Shown piece after piece: positions 51,582 to 59,955 of a stretch of DNA of 64,000 bases. The DNA comes from Listeria goaensis. GTDB taxonomy: Bacteria > Bacillota > Bacilli > Lactobacillales > Listeriaceae. Each line of letters starts with the position of its first letter. Positions within the stretch are counted from its first letter, which is position 1. Below the pieces are notes generated by a model. The model was given only the letters and a program-made list of their open reading frames with translations, was not told the DNA's origin and did not search any database. The DNA lies in assembly GCF_900186125.1 (NCBI RefSeq), contig NZ_FYBQ01000002.1, positions 186,001 through 250,000 on the forward strand, written 5' to 3'. The translations under genes were made by a program, and so were the position numbers.

Positions 51582-52948
51582 ATGAAACAACAAAACAATG
51601 AATCAATTAATGTTTTAGAAGTATCTGACAATACTGGTTTATAAGGGCTCAAGGTGGCGCATATTATGAGGATTTTATTCAGAATGATTTTATCGCAATT
51701 TCTGACAACAGACTTACACTCACTTTTCTTGAGGATTTTAAGAAAAAAAACAATATCAACACTCCTGAAAAGTCTGTTCCAATTCAAGTTCATAAGACAC
51801 ATAAATTATCAGAAATTGAATTGACAAATAAACCTTCCGAAGCGGAGCCAAGTTCTAACAAAAAAGTAAATAATCATACCCAGAAAAGCACAACAAATCC
51901 TAATATAATAAACTCTGAATGGTATAAAATTGCTGTAAATCAAGTGTATCCCGATTTTACAAAACAACAATGTACTCTGACAGCTAATAAACTATATAAT
52001 TTCATTCATAATATGTCTATAGGTGATTTTGTCATAGTTCCAGGAAAACGCTCTGATTTCTTTGCAATCGGGATTATATATAGTGATGTACTTGAAGTTA
52101 ATGATTCTTTTATAGCCCAAAGTAAAATCAATAACAAGTATAAAATATGTGATTTTTACAAGCGGCGAAAAGTTATATGGATTAAAGAAGTCAAACGAAA
52201 AAATCTCTCTGAAAAATTATACTGGCTTCTTTCCGCACATCAATCATTATTTGATTTGACATCCAGTGCAAATTTAATCATCCCATTGATTGCGCCAATC
52301 TATACATATAAGAAAAATATAAACTCTTCAATTTATATAACAACAACCAAGAATGTCAATAATGATACATGGTTTTATTTACATTCTGCAATTAAAAATA
52401 TAGCTTTAGAAAAGAGCAAACACATTGATATAAAAATAAATGTACAATCACCCGGTATAGCTTTTCTAGAATCAACTTTACAACACTGGCCAGAAATAGT
52501 CGCAGTAGCAAGTTTTTTCTTTGGAAAAGTTGATGCTAAGTCTGTTAAATTCCAAGGCATCGTTCCTTATTTTTTTGGAGAAGGAAGATTAGATAGAGAG
52601 CTGAAAAGATTAGAAATTGAACATTCCAAAAAAGACCTTGAAACAAAAGAGGTTATGAATAACAACTTAAAAAAAGACGGTGAATCTAAAGACATCGATA
52701 ATCTATTTAAAAGACAAGAACTTACCAGAGTAACGAATAAAAGCAGTACCTTACTTGAAAATTATAAAAAACCTAACCTTTCAGAATTGGACATCAATGC
52801 CATAAAAAGTTTAAAAATCGAGCCCTCTCCTCATAAAAATGATAGTCTAAATAAACAAGATAATTTTTCTTTATCAACTTCATCAAAAGAAGATGATGCA
52901 ACTTTAACCGATGGTAGATTAACTAACCCTTCTCAAACTGCTTTATAA
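51582..52948 (+). pseudogene. Frameshifted island gene with YWFIRAQGG-type N-terminus
   Basis: The frame from ATG 51582 (good AAGGGATGAT site) stops at TAA 51642 after 20 codons. One base out of phase, the reading continues without a stop as QYWFIRAQGGAYYEDFIQNDFIAIS and then to 52948. A single-base deletion near 51630 explains both. The stretch YWFIRA-QGG and the following GDFVIVPGKRSDFFAIGIIYSD are typical of EVE/PUA-like or restriction-associated proteins that gate nucleic-acid or nuclease effectors. The later part (about 220 residues) has a hydrophobic segment (FLESTLQHWPEIVAVASFFFG) and a charged, low-complexity tail. Translation could restart at TTG 51821, but the N-terminal domain is lost. 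Confidence 0.6.
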
Positions 52949-52994
52949 CCCTATCATGTCTAACAAACAAAGGATGTATAACACCAAAATCATG

Positions 52995-53035
52995 AAAAAA
53001 GAGTTTCCAACAATAAACTGGAAACTCTTTTCTTA
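52995..53035. terminator. Bidirectional terminator
   Basis: AAAAGAGTTTCCA and TGGAAACTCTTTT form a 13-bp stem with A and T flanks. Confidence 0.85.
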
Positions 53036-53037
53036 TA

Positions 53038-53513
53038 TCACCTCTGTCCCAATGAATTTTTGGCTTTCATAGCGCCAATTTGGATTTGTTTATTTAATCT
53101 GTCAATACTTGCCATGTTATCCGCCATCAACGTATCAACATGTACATGTACCTCGGTATTTCCATTCATCGTAGCCGCAATACCGCGACCAATTGCACCC
53201 AGTGTCTTTTCCTTAAGCGGAAGTGCCGCCTCGGTTCCTGCTTCTCCTGCTCCCTGTAGACGACCTCCTGAGGCTCCGAAGATAGTTGGTTGGGTGAAGA
53301 TACCACCTTGAGCGTGCCAATCGATATCTAGCGTTGGAATTTCACCTTTCAATAAATCGCCAACTTTCCACCCTCGCGGTGAAATATCAAAGCTCGGCAT
53401 CGGAATATGAGGCCAAGAGATATTGAAATTGAAAAATCCTTTAATGGTGTCGATAATGTTTTTCACAAAATCCTTTGCAGTTTCGAGTGGTTCGAATCCC
53501 CGTTTCTCCGTTT
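53038..53513 (-). pseudogene. Phage tail tape-measure protein, C-terminal stub fused into the right att repeat
   Basis: About 158 in-frame codons; the end reads WKVGDLLKGEIPTLDIDWHAQGGIFTQPTIFGASGG and EVHVHVDTLMADNMASIDRLNKQIQIGAMKAKN, the C-terminal signature of A118-type Listeria phage tape-measure proteins. Upstream of the GTG at 53466 the frame continues as PLETAKDFVKNIIDTIKGFF into the 25-base tRNA repeat. Tape measures are normally 1500 or more residues, so this is a fragment. No other tail gene is present. Confidence 0.75.
53489..53513. repeat. Right attachment repeat (attR)
   Basis: Exact 25-base copy of 46860-46884. It ends the island; beyond it lies what looks like the original tRNA-Ser terminator (53518). 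Confidence 0.85.
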
Positions 53514-53517
53514 GCGT

Positions 53518-53550
53518 AAAAAGCCTTGATTTTTCAAGGCTTTTTGTTTT
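53518..53550 (+). terminator. Original tRNA-Ser terminator, displaced by the island
   Basis: AAAAAGCCTTGA and TCAAGGCTTTTT with a TTTT loop, four bases beyond the attR. Before integration it would have sat directly after tRNA-Ser. Confidence 0.8.
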
Positions 53551-53664
53551 AAATAAAATAAGCTACATCCCAACATAATTAATGACAGAAGATATTTAAA
53601 TATATGTACAAGGGGCTGCCAACATAAATAATTCGCAGTCTGTTTCCTCCCAATCTGAAAACGC

Positions 53665-53693
53665 TTGCTTTCTATTGGTTAGTTTGTTATAAT
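53665..53693 (+). promoter_or_regulatory. Consensus sigma-A promoter of the small secreted-protein gene
   Basis: TTGCTT (53665-53670), 17 bases and TATAAT (53688-53693). The 5' leader is about 140 bases long. The rest of 53551-53837 holds nothing else I can support. Confidence 0.75.
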
Positions 53694-53837
53694 ATTCACA
53701 TAAAATGTTAATACACTAATTTTTCAGTATTTTATAACCCTCTATTTTTTCAGTTCCAAAAAATGATAGATTTATTCTAACGTTCAATCCGTGCTTCACA
53801 ACACGATATTGAAAAAATAAAAAAGGTGGGATTAAGA

Positions 53838-54125
53838 ATGAAAAATATTTTAGTCAAAGCTAGCTTATCACTTGTTCTGTCACTTGGTTTTTTTGGTGTA
53901 ATGAATGTTTCTTCGCCTCCAACAACAGCTGAGGCAGCACCGTTCAGTACAATCACAGCAAAAACAACACGAACTGTTGTAGCCGGATATGGTCCATCAA
54001 GAGTTTATCATTCCGTTTATCGTAATGGTTTTTTGTATGTAGGCTATTTAAACAGAACTTCTTATTATGTTACTGGAACTGGTACTGTTAATTATTACTC
54101 TGGAACCCTGCATATTTGTTATTAA
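53838..54125 (+). CDS. Small secreted protein of unknown function
   Basis: 95 residues. MKNILVKASLSLVLSLGFFGVMNV and the TAEAA cleavage region near 33 give a Sec signal peptide; the mature part is about 60 residues rich in Tyr, Thr and Gly (GYGPSRVYHSVYRNGFLYVGYLNRTSYYVTGTGTV-like) with one cysteine at the end. Basic and beta-rich. It may be a bacteriocin-like or surface peptide, but no family fits clearly. I chose the ATG at 53838, 7 bases after AGGTGGG. It is the first gene to the right of the island. Confidence 0.6.
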   Translation: MKNILVKASLSLVLSLGFFGVMNVSSPPTTAEAAPFSTITAKTTRTVVAGYGPSRVYHSVYRNGFLYVGYLNRTSYYVTGTGTVNYYSGTLHICY

Positions 54126-54154
54126 TTTGCCTTACAATAAGTTTCATGTATATA

Positions 54155-54196
54155 AAAACCTCTCCAGTGATTTCGCGTCACTAGAGAGGTTTTCAT
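54155..54196. terminator. Bidirectional terminator
   Basis: AAAACCTCTCCAGTGA pairs with TCACTAGAGAGGTTTT (one mismatch) around TTTCGCG between convergent genes. Confidence 0.85.
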
Positions 54197-54198
54197 CT

Positions 54199-55728
54199 TT
54201 AATTCCGAATCATATAATCAAACGCGCCCAGCGCAGCTGTTGCACCTGATCCCATCGAAATGATAATTTGTTTATAAGCACTATCCGTACAATCCCCAGC
54301 AGCAAACACGCCTGGCACATTTGTCGCGCCGTGTTTATCTACTATAATTTCGCCCATTTTCGTGCGCTCCACAGTGCCTTCTAGCCATTCTGTGTTTGGT
54401 GCCAGACCTATTAAAATGAAGACGCCTTCCACATCAATATGCGTTTCTTCATTTGTTTCGCGGTCCACGTATGTTACGCCATTTACTTTGCTGTCACCCG
54501 TAATTTCTTTCGTTTGAACGTTTTTCAGCACCGTTACATTTGGTAAAGAGTATAGGCGTTTTTGTAACACTTGGTCTGCTTTTAATTCTGGCATAAATTC
54601 GAGCACCGTCACATGTTTGACGATTCCTGCGAGATCAATCGCGGCTTCAATTCCAGAATTACCGCCGCCCACAACGACGACTTTTTTCCCTTCAAAAAGA
54701 GGGCCATCGCAGTGCGGACAATACGCAACACCTTTGTTTTTAAACTCTTGTTCGCCAGGAACCCCAATATTACGCCATCTAGCACCCGTTGAAATAATTG
54801 CGGTTTTACTCGTCAATACGGCGCCATTTTCAAGCGTTACTTCCACTTGTTCATTTTTCGAAAGGCTTGCTACACGAACGGATTTCATCACGTCAACATC
54901 ATACTCGTTCACATGCTCCTCCACTTGCGCCATCAGCTTCGGACCTTCCGTATATTTCGTTCCAATCACATTTTCGATGCCTAAAGTCTCTAAAACTTGG
55001 CCACCAAAAGTTTCAGCTACGATACCCGTTCGAATACCTTTTCTAGCCGCGTAAATCGCCGCGCTAGCGCCAGCCGGCCCGCCACCAATGACGAGGACAT
55101 CAAACGGTTCTTTTGTTTCAAACTCCGACGCGTCAGCTGCACCAGCAATTTTAGTTACGATTTGTTCGATTGTCATGCGGCCATTTCCAAATGGCTCACC
55201 GTTTGCAAAAACTGTCGGAACAGCCATAATGTTTTTCACTTCGACTTCCGCTTTAAACATACCGCCTTCAACCATCGTATGGCTAATATTTGGGTTTAAA
55301 ATGCTCATGATGTTGAGTGCCTGAACGACGTCCGGGCAGTTGTGACATGTTAGGCTAACGTAAGATTCGAAGTGGAACGTTCCACTAATTTTTTTGATTT
55401 GCCGAATGATTTTCTCGTCCACTTTCGGTGCCCGGCCGCTCACTTGTAAAATCGCTAAAACGAATGAAGTGAATTCGTGCCCGAGTGGAATGCCTGCAAA
55501 AACAATGCCCATATCTTCATTAACGCGTTCGACGCTAAAGCTAGGCGTTTTCGCAAGGCTCGCTTTTTCCATGTGGATTTTAGGCGACATCTCGGCAATT
55601 TCTGTTACAAATTCTGCCAGCTTCTCGGAGTTTTCATCTGCTGCGACACTTAACTTTAAGACAATATCTTGCTCAAGTAATTCCAGATAACCCGCTAGCT
55701 GTTCTTTGATTTCTTTTTCTAAAGGCAT
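54199..55728 (-). CDS. ahpF: Alkyl hydroperoxide reductase subunit F
   Basis: 509 residues. The N-terminal thioredoxin-like pair carries CHNC (about 128-131), the flavin domain begins [21 protein letters not shown] (about 210), and CPHC (about 336-339) is the second redox disulfide; [32 protein letters not shown] is the C-terminal FAD motif. AhpF uses NADH to reduce AhpC. The ATG follows the ahpC stop by two bases. Both redox centres are intact. Confidence 0.95.
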   Translation of the reverse strand: MPLEKEIKEQLAGYLELLEQDIVLKLSVAADENSEKLAEFVTEIAEMSPKIHMEKASLAKTPSFSVERVNEDMGIVFAGIPLGHEFTSFVLAILQVSGRAPKVDEKIIRQIKKISGTFHFESYVSLTCHNCPDVVQALNIMSILNPNISHTMVEGGMFKAEVEVKNIMAVPTVFANGEPFGNGRMTIEQIVTKIAGAADASEFETKEPFDVLVIGGGPAGASAAIYAARKGIRTGIVAETFGGQVLETLGIENVIGTKYTEGPKLMAQVEEHVNEYDVDVMKSVRVASLSKNEQVEVTLENGAVLTSKTAIISTGARWRNIGVPGEQEFKNKGVAYCPHCDGPLFEGKKVVVVGGGNSGIEAAIDLAGIVKHVTVLEFMPELKADQVLQKRLYSLPNVTVLKNVQTKEITGDSKVNGVTYVDRETNEETHIDVEGVFILIGLAPNTEWLEGTVERTKMGEIIVDKHGATNVPGVFAAGDCTDSAYKQIIISMGSGATAALGAFDYMIRN

Positions 55729-55730
55729 CT

Positions 55731-56294
55731 TTAGATTTTCCCTACAAGGTCAAGGCTCGGTTTAAGCGTTTCAGCGCCTTCTTTCCATTTCGCTGGGCAA
55801 ACTTCGCCTGGATTATTCCGCACGTACTGACCTGCGCGAATTTTATCGATTAAAGTACTAGCGTCGCGACCAATACCATCTGCGTTAATTTCTACAGCTT
55901 GAACAACTCCGTCTGGATCAATAATAAATGTTCCGCGATTTGCTAAGCCTTCTTCTTCGTCCAGCACATCGAAAATATTTGAAATAGTGTGTGACGGATC
56001 GCCAATCATTATGTACTCGATTTTACCGATGGCATCTGAAGAATCGTGCCATGCTTTATGTGTAAAGTGCGTATCTGTAGAAACAGAATAAACTTCTACA
56101 TCTAAATCTTGAAGCGTTTTATATTGGTCTTGCAAATCCTCAAGCTCTGTCGGGCAAACAAATGTGAAATCTGCTGGATAAAAGCAAACTACACTCCATT
56201 TTCCTTTAAAGTTTTCAGATGATACATCAATAAATTCACCTTGGTGGAATGCTTTCGCCGTAAATTCCTCTATTTCTTTTCCAATTAATGACAT
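55731..56294 (-). CDS. ahpC: Alkyl hydroperoxide reductase subunit C (2-Cys peroxiredoxin)
   Basis: 187 residues, the size of E. coli Ahp[10 protein letters not shown] holds peroxidatic Cys47 and VCPAKW resolving Cys166. It reduces hydrogen peroxide, organic peroxides and peroxynitrite in the cytosol and is recycled by AhpF. The ATG at 56294 follows AGGAGGA; a longer frame from 56333 lacks such a site. A PerR box and promoter lie upstream. As far as I recall, L. monocytogenes has a different 2-Cys peroxiredoxin and no ahpF, so this pair may mark the species. Confidence 0.95.
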   Translation of the reverse strand: MSLIGKEIEEFTAKAFHQGEFIDVSSENFKGKWSVVCFYPADFTFVCPTELEDLQDQYKTLQDLDVEVYSVSTDTHFTHKAWHDSSDAIGKIEYIMIGDPSHTISNIFDVLDEEEGLANRGTFIIDPDGVVQAVEINADGIGRDASTLIDKIRAGQYVRNNPGEVCPAKWKEGAETLKPSLDLVGKI

Positions 56295-56346
56295 GTAAAT
56301 TCCTCCTAAAAGCTTTAATTCGTGATTGCTCACTTTTAAATTATCA

Positions 56347-56390
56347 TCTGATTTTAGGAAGATGTCAACAGTAAATTATAATATTTATAA
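56347..56390 (-). promoter_or_regulatory. ahpC promoter with PerR box
   Basis: TTATAAT-A-TTTATAA (56376-56390) matches the PerR consensus TTATAAT-N-ATTATAA at 13 of 14 arm positions. On the minus strand TTGACA (56369-56364), 17 bases and GATAAT form a sigma-A promoter six bases downstream of the box. Peroxide-induced control is expected. Confidence 0.8.
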
Positions 56391-56403
56391 ACTAAAAATA
56401 AAT

Positions 56404-56468
56404 ACAAACTGAACATTCAAAGCTTAACATCAGCATGAAAACCTGATACAAAGCCATGTTCAGTTTGT
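56404..56468 (-). terminator. Long-stem terminator after the SRPBCC gene
   Basis: On the minus strand ACAAACTGAACAT and its complement enclose a second hairpin and lead into TATTTATTTTT. Confidence 0.6.
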
Positions 56469-56519
56469 GAAATCTAAAGCCAAATTTGTGATATTTTTTT
56501 CATTTTATCAATTAGCTCT

Positions 56520-56957
56520 CTATTTTTCTCTATCCACTCTTGCGTTAGGATGCTTATCTTCTATTAAATTTAACAAGACGCCCTGCTCTAAATAGGCTTT
56601 AAGTCCACTTAATACGAGCGTGTAGCCTTCCGTTGCATCAATAATCTCACTCAGTTCATCAAATTCACCATTTTGGATTTTAACGATAGTTTCAGTTTCT
56701 GAATACGCCTCAAACTTCCAAATCGTTTCTTTTGCATTCGCATGGCGGACGTGAATACGCTCATTTGGGATAATTTCTAAAACTAAAATTTCATCCGAGA
56801 CACCATACATTTCCCAGTCCCACGTTACTTTTTGACCAACAACTAACTTACCGGAACTTTTGGTAAACCAAAACTTGGTTGTCACGTCTGGTTCAATAAA
56901 TGCTTCAAAAACGACCGCTACAGGTTTCTTAATTAGTAAACTCACATTCGTTTGCAT
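56520..56957 (-). CDS. SRPBCC/AHSA1-family protein
   Basis: 145 residues with START/Bet v1-like hydrophobic cavity pattern: KKPVAVVFEAFIEPDVTTKFWFTKSSGKLVVGQKVTWDWEMYG and a terminal helix LSGLKAYLEQGVLLNLI. This group (AHSA1-like) binds hydrophobic ligands or acts with Hsp90-type proteins. The function of this member is unknown. Confidence 0.75.
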   Translation of the reverse strand: MQTNVSLLIKKPVAVVFEAFIEPDVTTKFWFTKSSGKLVVGQKVTWDWEMYGVSDEILVLEIIPNERIHVRHANAKETIWKFEAYSETETIVKIQNGEFDELSEIIDATEGYTLVLSGLKAYLEQGVLLNLIEDKHPNARVDREK

Positions 56958-57002
56958 AAGCTTCTCCCCCTTTTCTTCTATTGTAGTAAAAACTGTTTGT
57001 CC

Positions 57003-58514
57003 TCACAACTTTAATTCGCGTTCTGCTAGATTTTTATAGAAATCGGCTTCATGCGATACTAAAAGTAAGCTTCCTTTGTACGTTTGAAGTGCCTTCCTAA
57101 GCGCTGCTTTCGCAAGTGCATCCAAATGATTGGTCGGCTCATCTAAAATCAAAAAGTTCGTTTCAAGAAGAAGGAGCTCTGTTAGTTTTAGCTTGGACTG
57201 TTCGCCGCCGCTCAGTGTAGCAATTGGGCGTTCCACAAACTCGGCACGGATGCCGCTACGCGCTAAAATTTGCCGAACTTCTTTTGTCCCCTTTTCAGGA
57301 AACTTGTTTTTAATGTAGGCGAGGGGCGTCATTTCTGGTGCTTGGAAAACGAGGTCTTGCTCAAAGTAACCAATACGCACGTTTTTAGCAAAAACAGCTT
57401 TTCCAGAAAGGGCTTGAATTTTGCCAAGGATCGTTTTCAAAAGCGTGGACTTCCCTATGCCGTTGAACCCTGTAATCACAAGCTTTTCGCCGGCATGCAC
57501 GTAGAAATCAAGCTCGGGCAAAAGCGCTTTTTGATAGCCAACTAAAAGTTTTGATACGACTAGGCTTTCGCCACTAACTACGCCCGTTTTTTCTTTAAAA
57601 ATAAAGCGAGGTTTTTCGTGGAACGTCGGAGGGGCAATCCGTTCCAGCCGATTCAATTGTTTTTGCCTCCCCCGCGCCAATTTTGAATGAACACCCGCCT
57701 TGTTTTTCCGAATATACGCTTCCGTTTCCGAAATTTTCCTTTGCTGTTTCGTATATTCACGCGTATAGGCTTCCTGTAAATGCGCTTTTTGTCCTAAAAA
57801 TGCTTGATAGTTTCCCGTATACTTTTTAATCGTCCCAAATTCAACATCTAAAATATGCGTCGTCACTGCCTCTAAGAACGCCTGGTCATGCGATACCACA
57901 ATAAACGCACCTTCCGCAGATTGCAATACGCCTGAAAGCCACTTAATATGGAATTCATCTAAAAAGTTCGTCGGTTCATCTAAAATCAGAACATCTGGCG
58001 CTTCGAGTAGTAGCTTCGCCAAAATCACCTTGGCGCGTTGACCGCCGCTTAAACTTTTCACTTGCTGCCCTAAAAACGCATCAATCCCTAGCCCCCGAGT
58101 CACTTCCGCAATTTTTCGGTCAATCCCGTAAAAATCCATTTGGAGTAGTGTTTCTTGGATTTTCGCTGCCATTTCAATTGCTTCTGCATCACCAGTCGCG
58201 TACAGCTCATTCATTTTTTCTTCTTTATGAAAGAAATCCGCAAAGGCAAGCTTCAAATAAGCTTCGATGTCGTGATCGCCGTCCACTTCCGCATATTGGT
58301 CTAAATGCCCAATTTGTAAGCCTTGTTGCCACTTGATGACACCATTATCTGGCAAAAGCTGTCCAAGTAGAATTTGTAAAAGCGTGCTTTTGCCTGCGCC
58401 GTTTTGACCTACGACACCAACATGTTCTCCTTTGTAAATACTAAATTCCGCTTCTTTATACAGTAAGCGATCTGGAAAACTTTGCGTTAAATTTCTCACT
58501 TCTAAAATACTCAT
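57003..58514 (-). CDS. ABC-F family ATPase (ribosome-associated, probable antibiotic protection)
   Basis: 503 residues with two ABC modules and no membrane domain. Module 1: GQNGAGKSTLLQIL, SGGQRAKVILAKLLLEAPDVLILDEPTNFLD; linker (about 250-325) with basic RGRQKQLNRLERI; module 2: TGFNGIGKSTLLKTI, SGGEQSKLKLTEL, LILDEPTNHLD. ABC-F proteins bind the ribosomal E site, and many relieve drug-stalled ribosomes. A leader with two Rho-independent terminators and competing stems (58538-58740) supports drug-inducible expression. The ATG at 58514 follows GAGGAG; the longer frame runs through the terminators and is not credible. Which drug class is not readable. Confidence 0.87.
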   Translation of the reverse strand: MSILEVRNLTQSFPDRLLYKEAEFSIYKGEHVGVVGQNGAGKSTLLQILLGQLLPDNGVIKWQQGLQIGHLDQYAEVDGDHDIEAYLKLAFADFFHKEEKMNELYATGDAEAIEMAAKIQETLLQMDFYGIDRKIAEVTRGLGIDAFLGQQVKSLSGGQRAKVILAKLLLEAPDVLILDEPTNFLDEFHIKWLSGVLQSAEGAFIVVSHDQAFLEAVTTHILDVEFGTIKKYTGNYQAFLGQKAHLQEAYTREYTKQQRKISETEAYIRKNKAGVHSKLARGRQKQLNRLERIAPPTFHEKPRFIFKEKTGVVSGESLVVSKLLVGYQKALLPELDFYVHAGEKLVITGFNGIGKSTLLKTILGKIQALSGKAVFAKNVRIGYFEQDLVFQAPEMTPLAYIKNKFPEKGTKEVRQILARSGIRAEFVERPIATLSGGEQSKLKLTELLLLETNFLILDEPTNHLDALAKAALRKALQTYKGSLLLVSHEADFYKNLAERELKL

Positions 58515-58537
58515 TTCAATCTCCTCTTTCGAACAAA

Positions 58538-58574
58538 ATAAAAAAACAGGAAGCGTTCCGTTCGCCTCCTGTTT
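58538..58574 (-). terminator. Second attenuator terminator in the ABC-F leader
   Basis: On the minus strand AAACAGGAGGCG pairs with CGCTTCCTGTTT, then eight U. It lies 24 bases before the ABC-F start. Confidence 0.8.
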
Positions 58575-58579
58575 CCTAT

Positions 58580-58623
58580 CAAAACAAAAGGCCAAAGACA
58601 AGCGCACTTGTCTTTGGCCTTTT
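58580..58623 (-). terminator. First attenuator terminator in the ABC-F leader
   Basis: On the minus strand AGGCCAAAGACAAG (58620-58607) and CTTGTCTTTGGCCT (58602-58589) form a perfect 14-bp stem, followed by T. The GACAAG part could alternatively pair with CTTGTC at 58697, allowing antitermination. Confidence 0.85.
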
Positions 58624-58636
58624 AAATAAATTTCAG

Positions 58637-58740
58637 TCACTGTCGGTAAAAATGCAACACAAATAAACTACCTCAATTTGCGGCTTTTACCGACAAGGAA
58701 TTTCGAATTTATTAGCCTCTACACAATGCCTTGTCGCATT
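58637..58740 (-). promoter_or_regulatory. Leader RNA of the ABC-F gene with competing stems and a putative 7-residue peptide
   Basis: TGTCGGTAAAA (58695-58685) can pair with TTTTACCGACA (58651-58641); its left part instead pairs with CGACAAGG (58736-58729) through CCTTGTCG (58698-58691), so the two are exclusive. Within the first stem a GTG at 58660 (or TTG at 58657) opens a 7-codon frame ending at 58637, with TTGAGG upstream. This layout is typical of ribosome-mediated attenuation. The rest of 58741-58904 holds no other feature. Confidence 0.55.
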
Positions 58741-58904
58741 CAGTTGTGCAGAGGAAATCTTTTCTACTAACGGTACAATTAATCTCAATTTCAACACTTC
58801 CTGTTCATTAGCAGAATAAACCATATTTTAATTTCTGTCAAATGCGTTTTAAACAAACCGAAAAAAGGTATAAGAACGTTAATTAGAAAGAAAGGGGAAT
58901 TTTT

Positions 58905-59321
58905 ATGTGGCTCTATGAAAAATCTGTAGCTGAACGTATTGTTTCTGCCCCTATTGACAGAGTTTGGGAACTATTAGCCAATCGTAGTAATGTATCTTGG
59001 CGGACAGATATTATACGTGTAGAAACTGAACCTTCCTCAAATAAAATAACTGAATTTTATCCGAACGGGCAAAAACTGGAATTCCATATCATTGATGAAC
59101 AACCTACTAAATATCGCGTTTATAAAATTAAACATCGCTTTTTTAGCGGCTACATTTGGGAGGAATATAAGACGGCGAAGGACAACCAAACGCGCGTCAT
59201 TATTACGGAGAAAATTCGAATGAACAACGACCTACTAGGCGTTATCTCCCGGCTTGCTTTAAACTTAGAACAAGGGCAGGTCAAGTACTTGCATGACATT
59301 GAAATGGTTTTAACGCGTTAA
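58905..59321 (+). CDS. SRPBCC-family protein
   Basis: 138 residues. EKSVAERIVSAPIDRVWELLANRSNVSWRTDIIRVETE and the late RLALNLEQGQVKYLHDIEMVLTR match the polyketide-cyclase/START-like fold (PF10604 type) with a hydrophobic cavity. AAAGGGG precedes the ATG. Divergent from the ABC-F gene. Unrelated in sequence to the SRPBCC protein at 56520. Role unknown. Confidence 0.75.
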   Translation: MWLYEKSVAERIVSAPIDRVWELLANRSNVSWRTDIIRVETEPSSNKITEFYPNGQKLEFHIIDEQPTKYRVYKIKHRFFSGYIWEEYKTAKDNQTRVIITEKIRMNNDLLGVISRLALNLEQGQVKYLHDIEMVLTR

Positions 59322-59384
59322 AAGTCGCCTGACCTTTCCAACTCGTGTATACTAAAAATAGTTAAACGTTTTTTGGGGGGCTTT

Positions 59385-59906
59385 ATGATGCACATACGAC
59401 AAATGGGACTGTCTGATGCAGAGGACTTACTTGCGCTCGAACTGCGCAACCGGGAATTTTTCCAAAACTACACAGGGCTAAGAAATGAAGAATTTTATAC
59501 GCTTGCTGGACAAAAAAGACGCATCATGCAAGCCATGTCAGACCGCGAAAAAGATCAAGCTTATTCGTATCTAATTGAAGATGATCAAACTATCATCGGT
59601 CTTATCGCGCTCACTGGTGTACTGCGCCATAGTTTGCAAAGCGCTTGGATTGGTTACTTTTTAGATAAAGAAATGAATGGCCGTGGTTATATGACTGAAG
59701 CGGTCAAACAAGTTGTTGAAATCGCCTTTTCTGAGCTAAAATTGCACCGTCTTGAGGCTGGTGTCATGCCGCACAATATTCGGAGCATGCGTGTTTTAGA
59801 AAAAGCTGGCTTTGAAAAAGAAGGTATTGCACGGAAAAATGTTAAAATTAACGGAAAATGGGAAGATCATATGACGCTTTCCATTCTTAATCCGGAAGAT
59901 ATTTAA
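59385..59906 (+). CDS. RimJ/RimL-type GNAT acetyltransferase
   Basis: About 173 residues. IGYFLDKEMNGRGYMTEAVKQVVEIAF is the acetyl-CoA loop of ribosomal-protein (RimJ/L)-type GNATs, and HRLEAGVMPHNIRSMRVLEKAGFEKEG the following motif. These enzymes acetylate N-terminal or small-molecule amines. The ATG at 59385 follows GGGGGG by six bases; earlier codons are not credible. Followed by a convergent terminator. Confidence 0.87.
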   Translation: MMHIRQMGLSDAEDLLALELRNREFFQNYTGLRNEEFYTLAGQKRRIMQAMSDREKDQAYSYLIEDDQTIIGLIALTGVLRHSLQSAWIGYFLDKEMNGRGYMTEAVKQVVEIAFSELKLHRLEAGVMPHNIRSMRVLEKAGFEKEGIARKNVKINGKWEDHMTLSILNPEDI

Positions 59907-59910
59907 ACGA

Positions 59911-59955
59911 GGCAAATGACAAACGGCCATATTCGCCGTTTGTCATTTGCCTTTC
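59911..59955. terminator. Bidirectional terminator
   Basis: GGCAAATGACAAACGGC and its perfect complement (59935-59951) form a 17-bp stem; the stop of the DJ-1/PfpI gene lies within it. Confidence 0.9.

Noticed and set aside
53489-53513. A second tRNA-Ser gene
   Set aside because: Only the last 25 bases of the tRNA region are present; acceptor 5' arm, D-arm and anticodon arm are missing. It is an att repeat.
57003-58640. Long form of the ABC-F protein starting at 58640
   Set aside because: The extra 42 residues would be translated through two terminator hairpins; the ATG at 58514 has a proper ribosome binding site.
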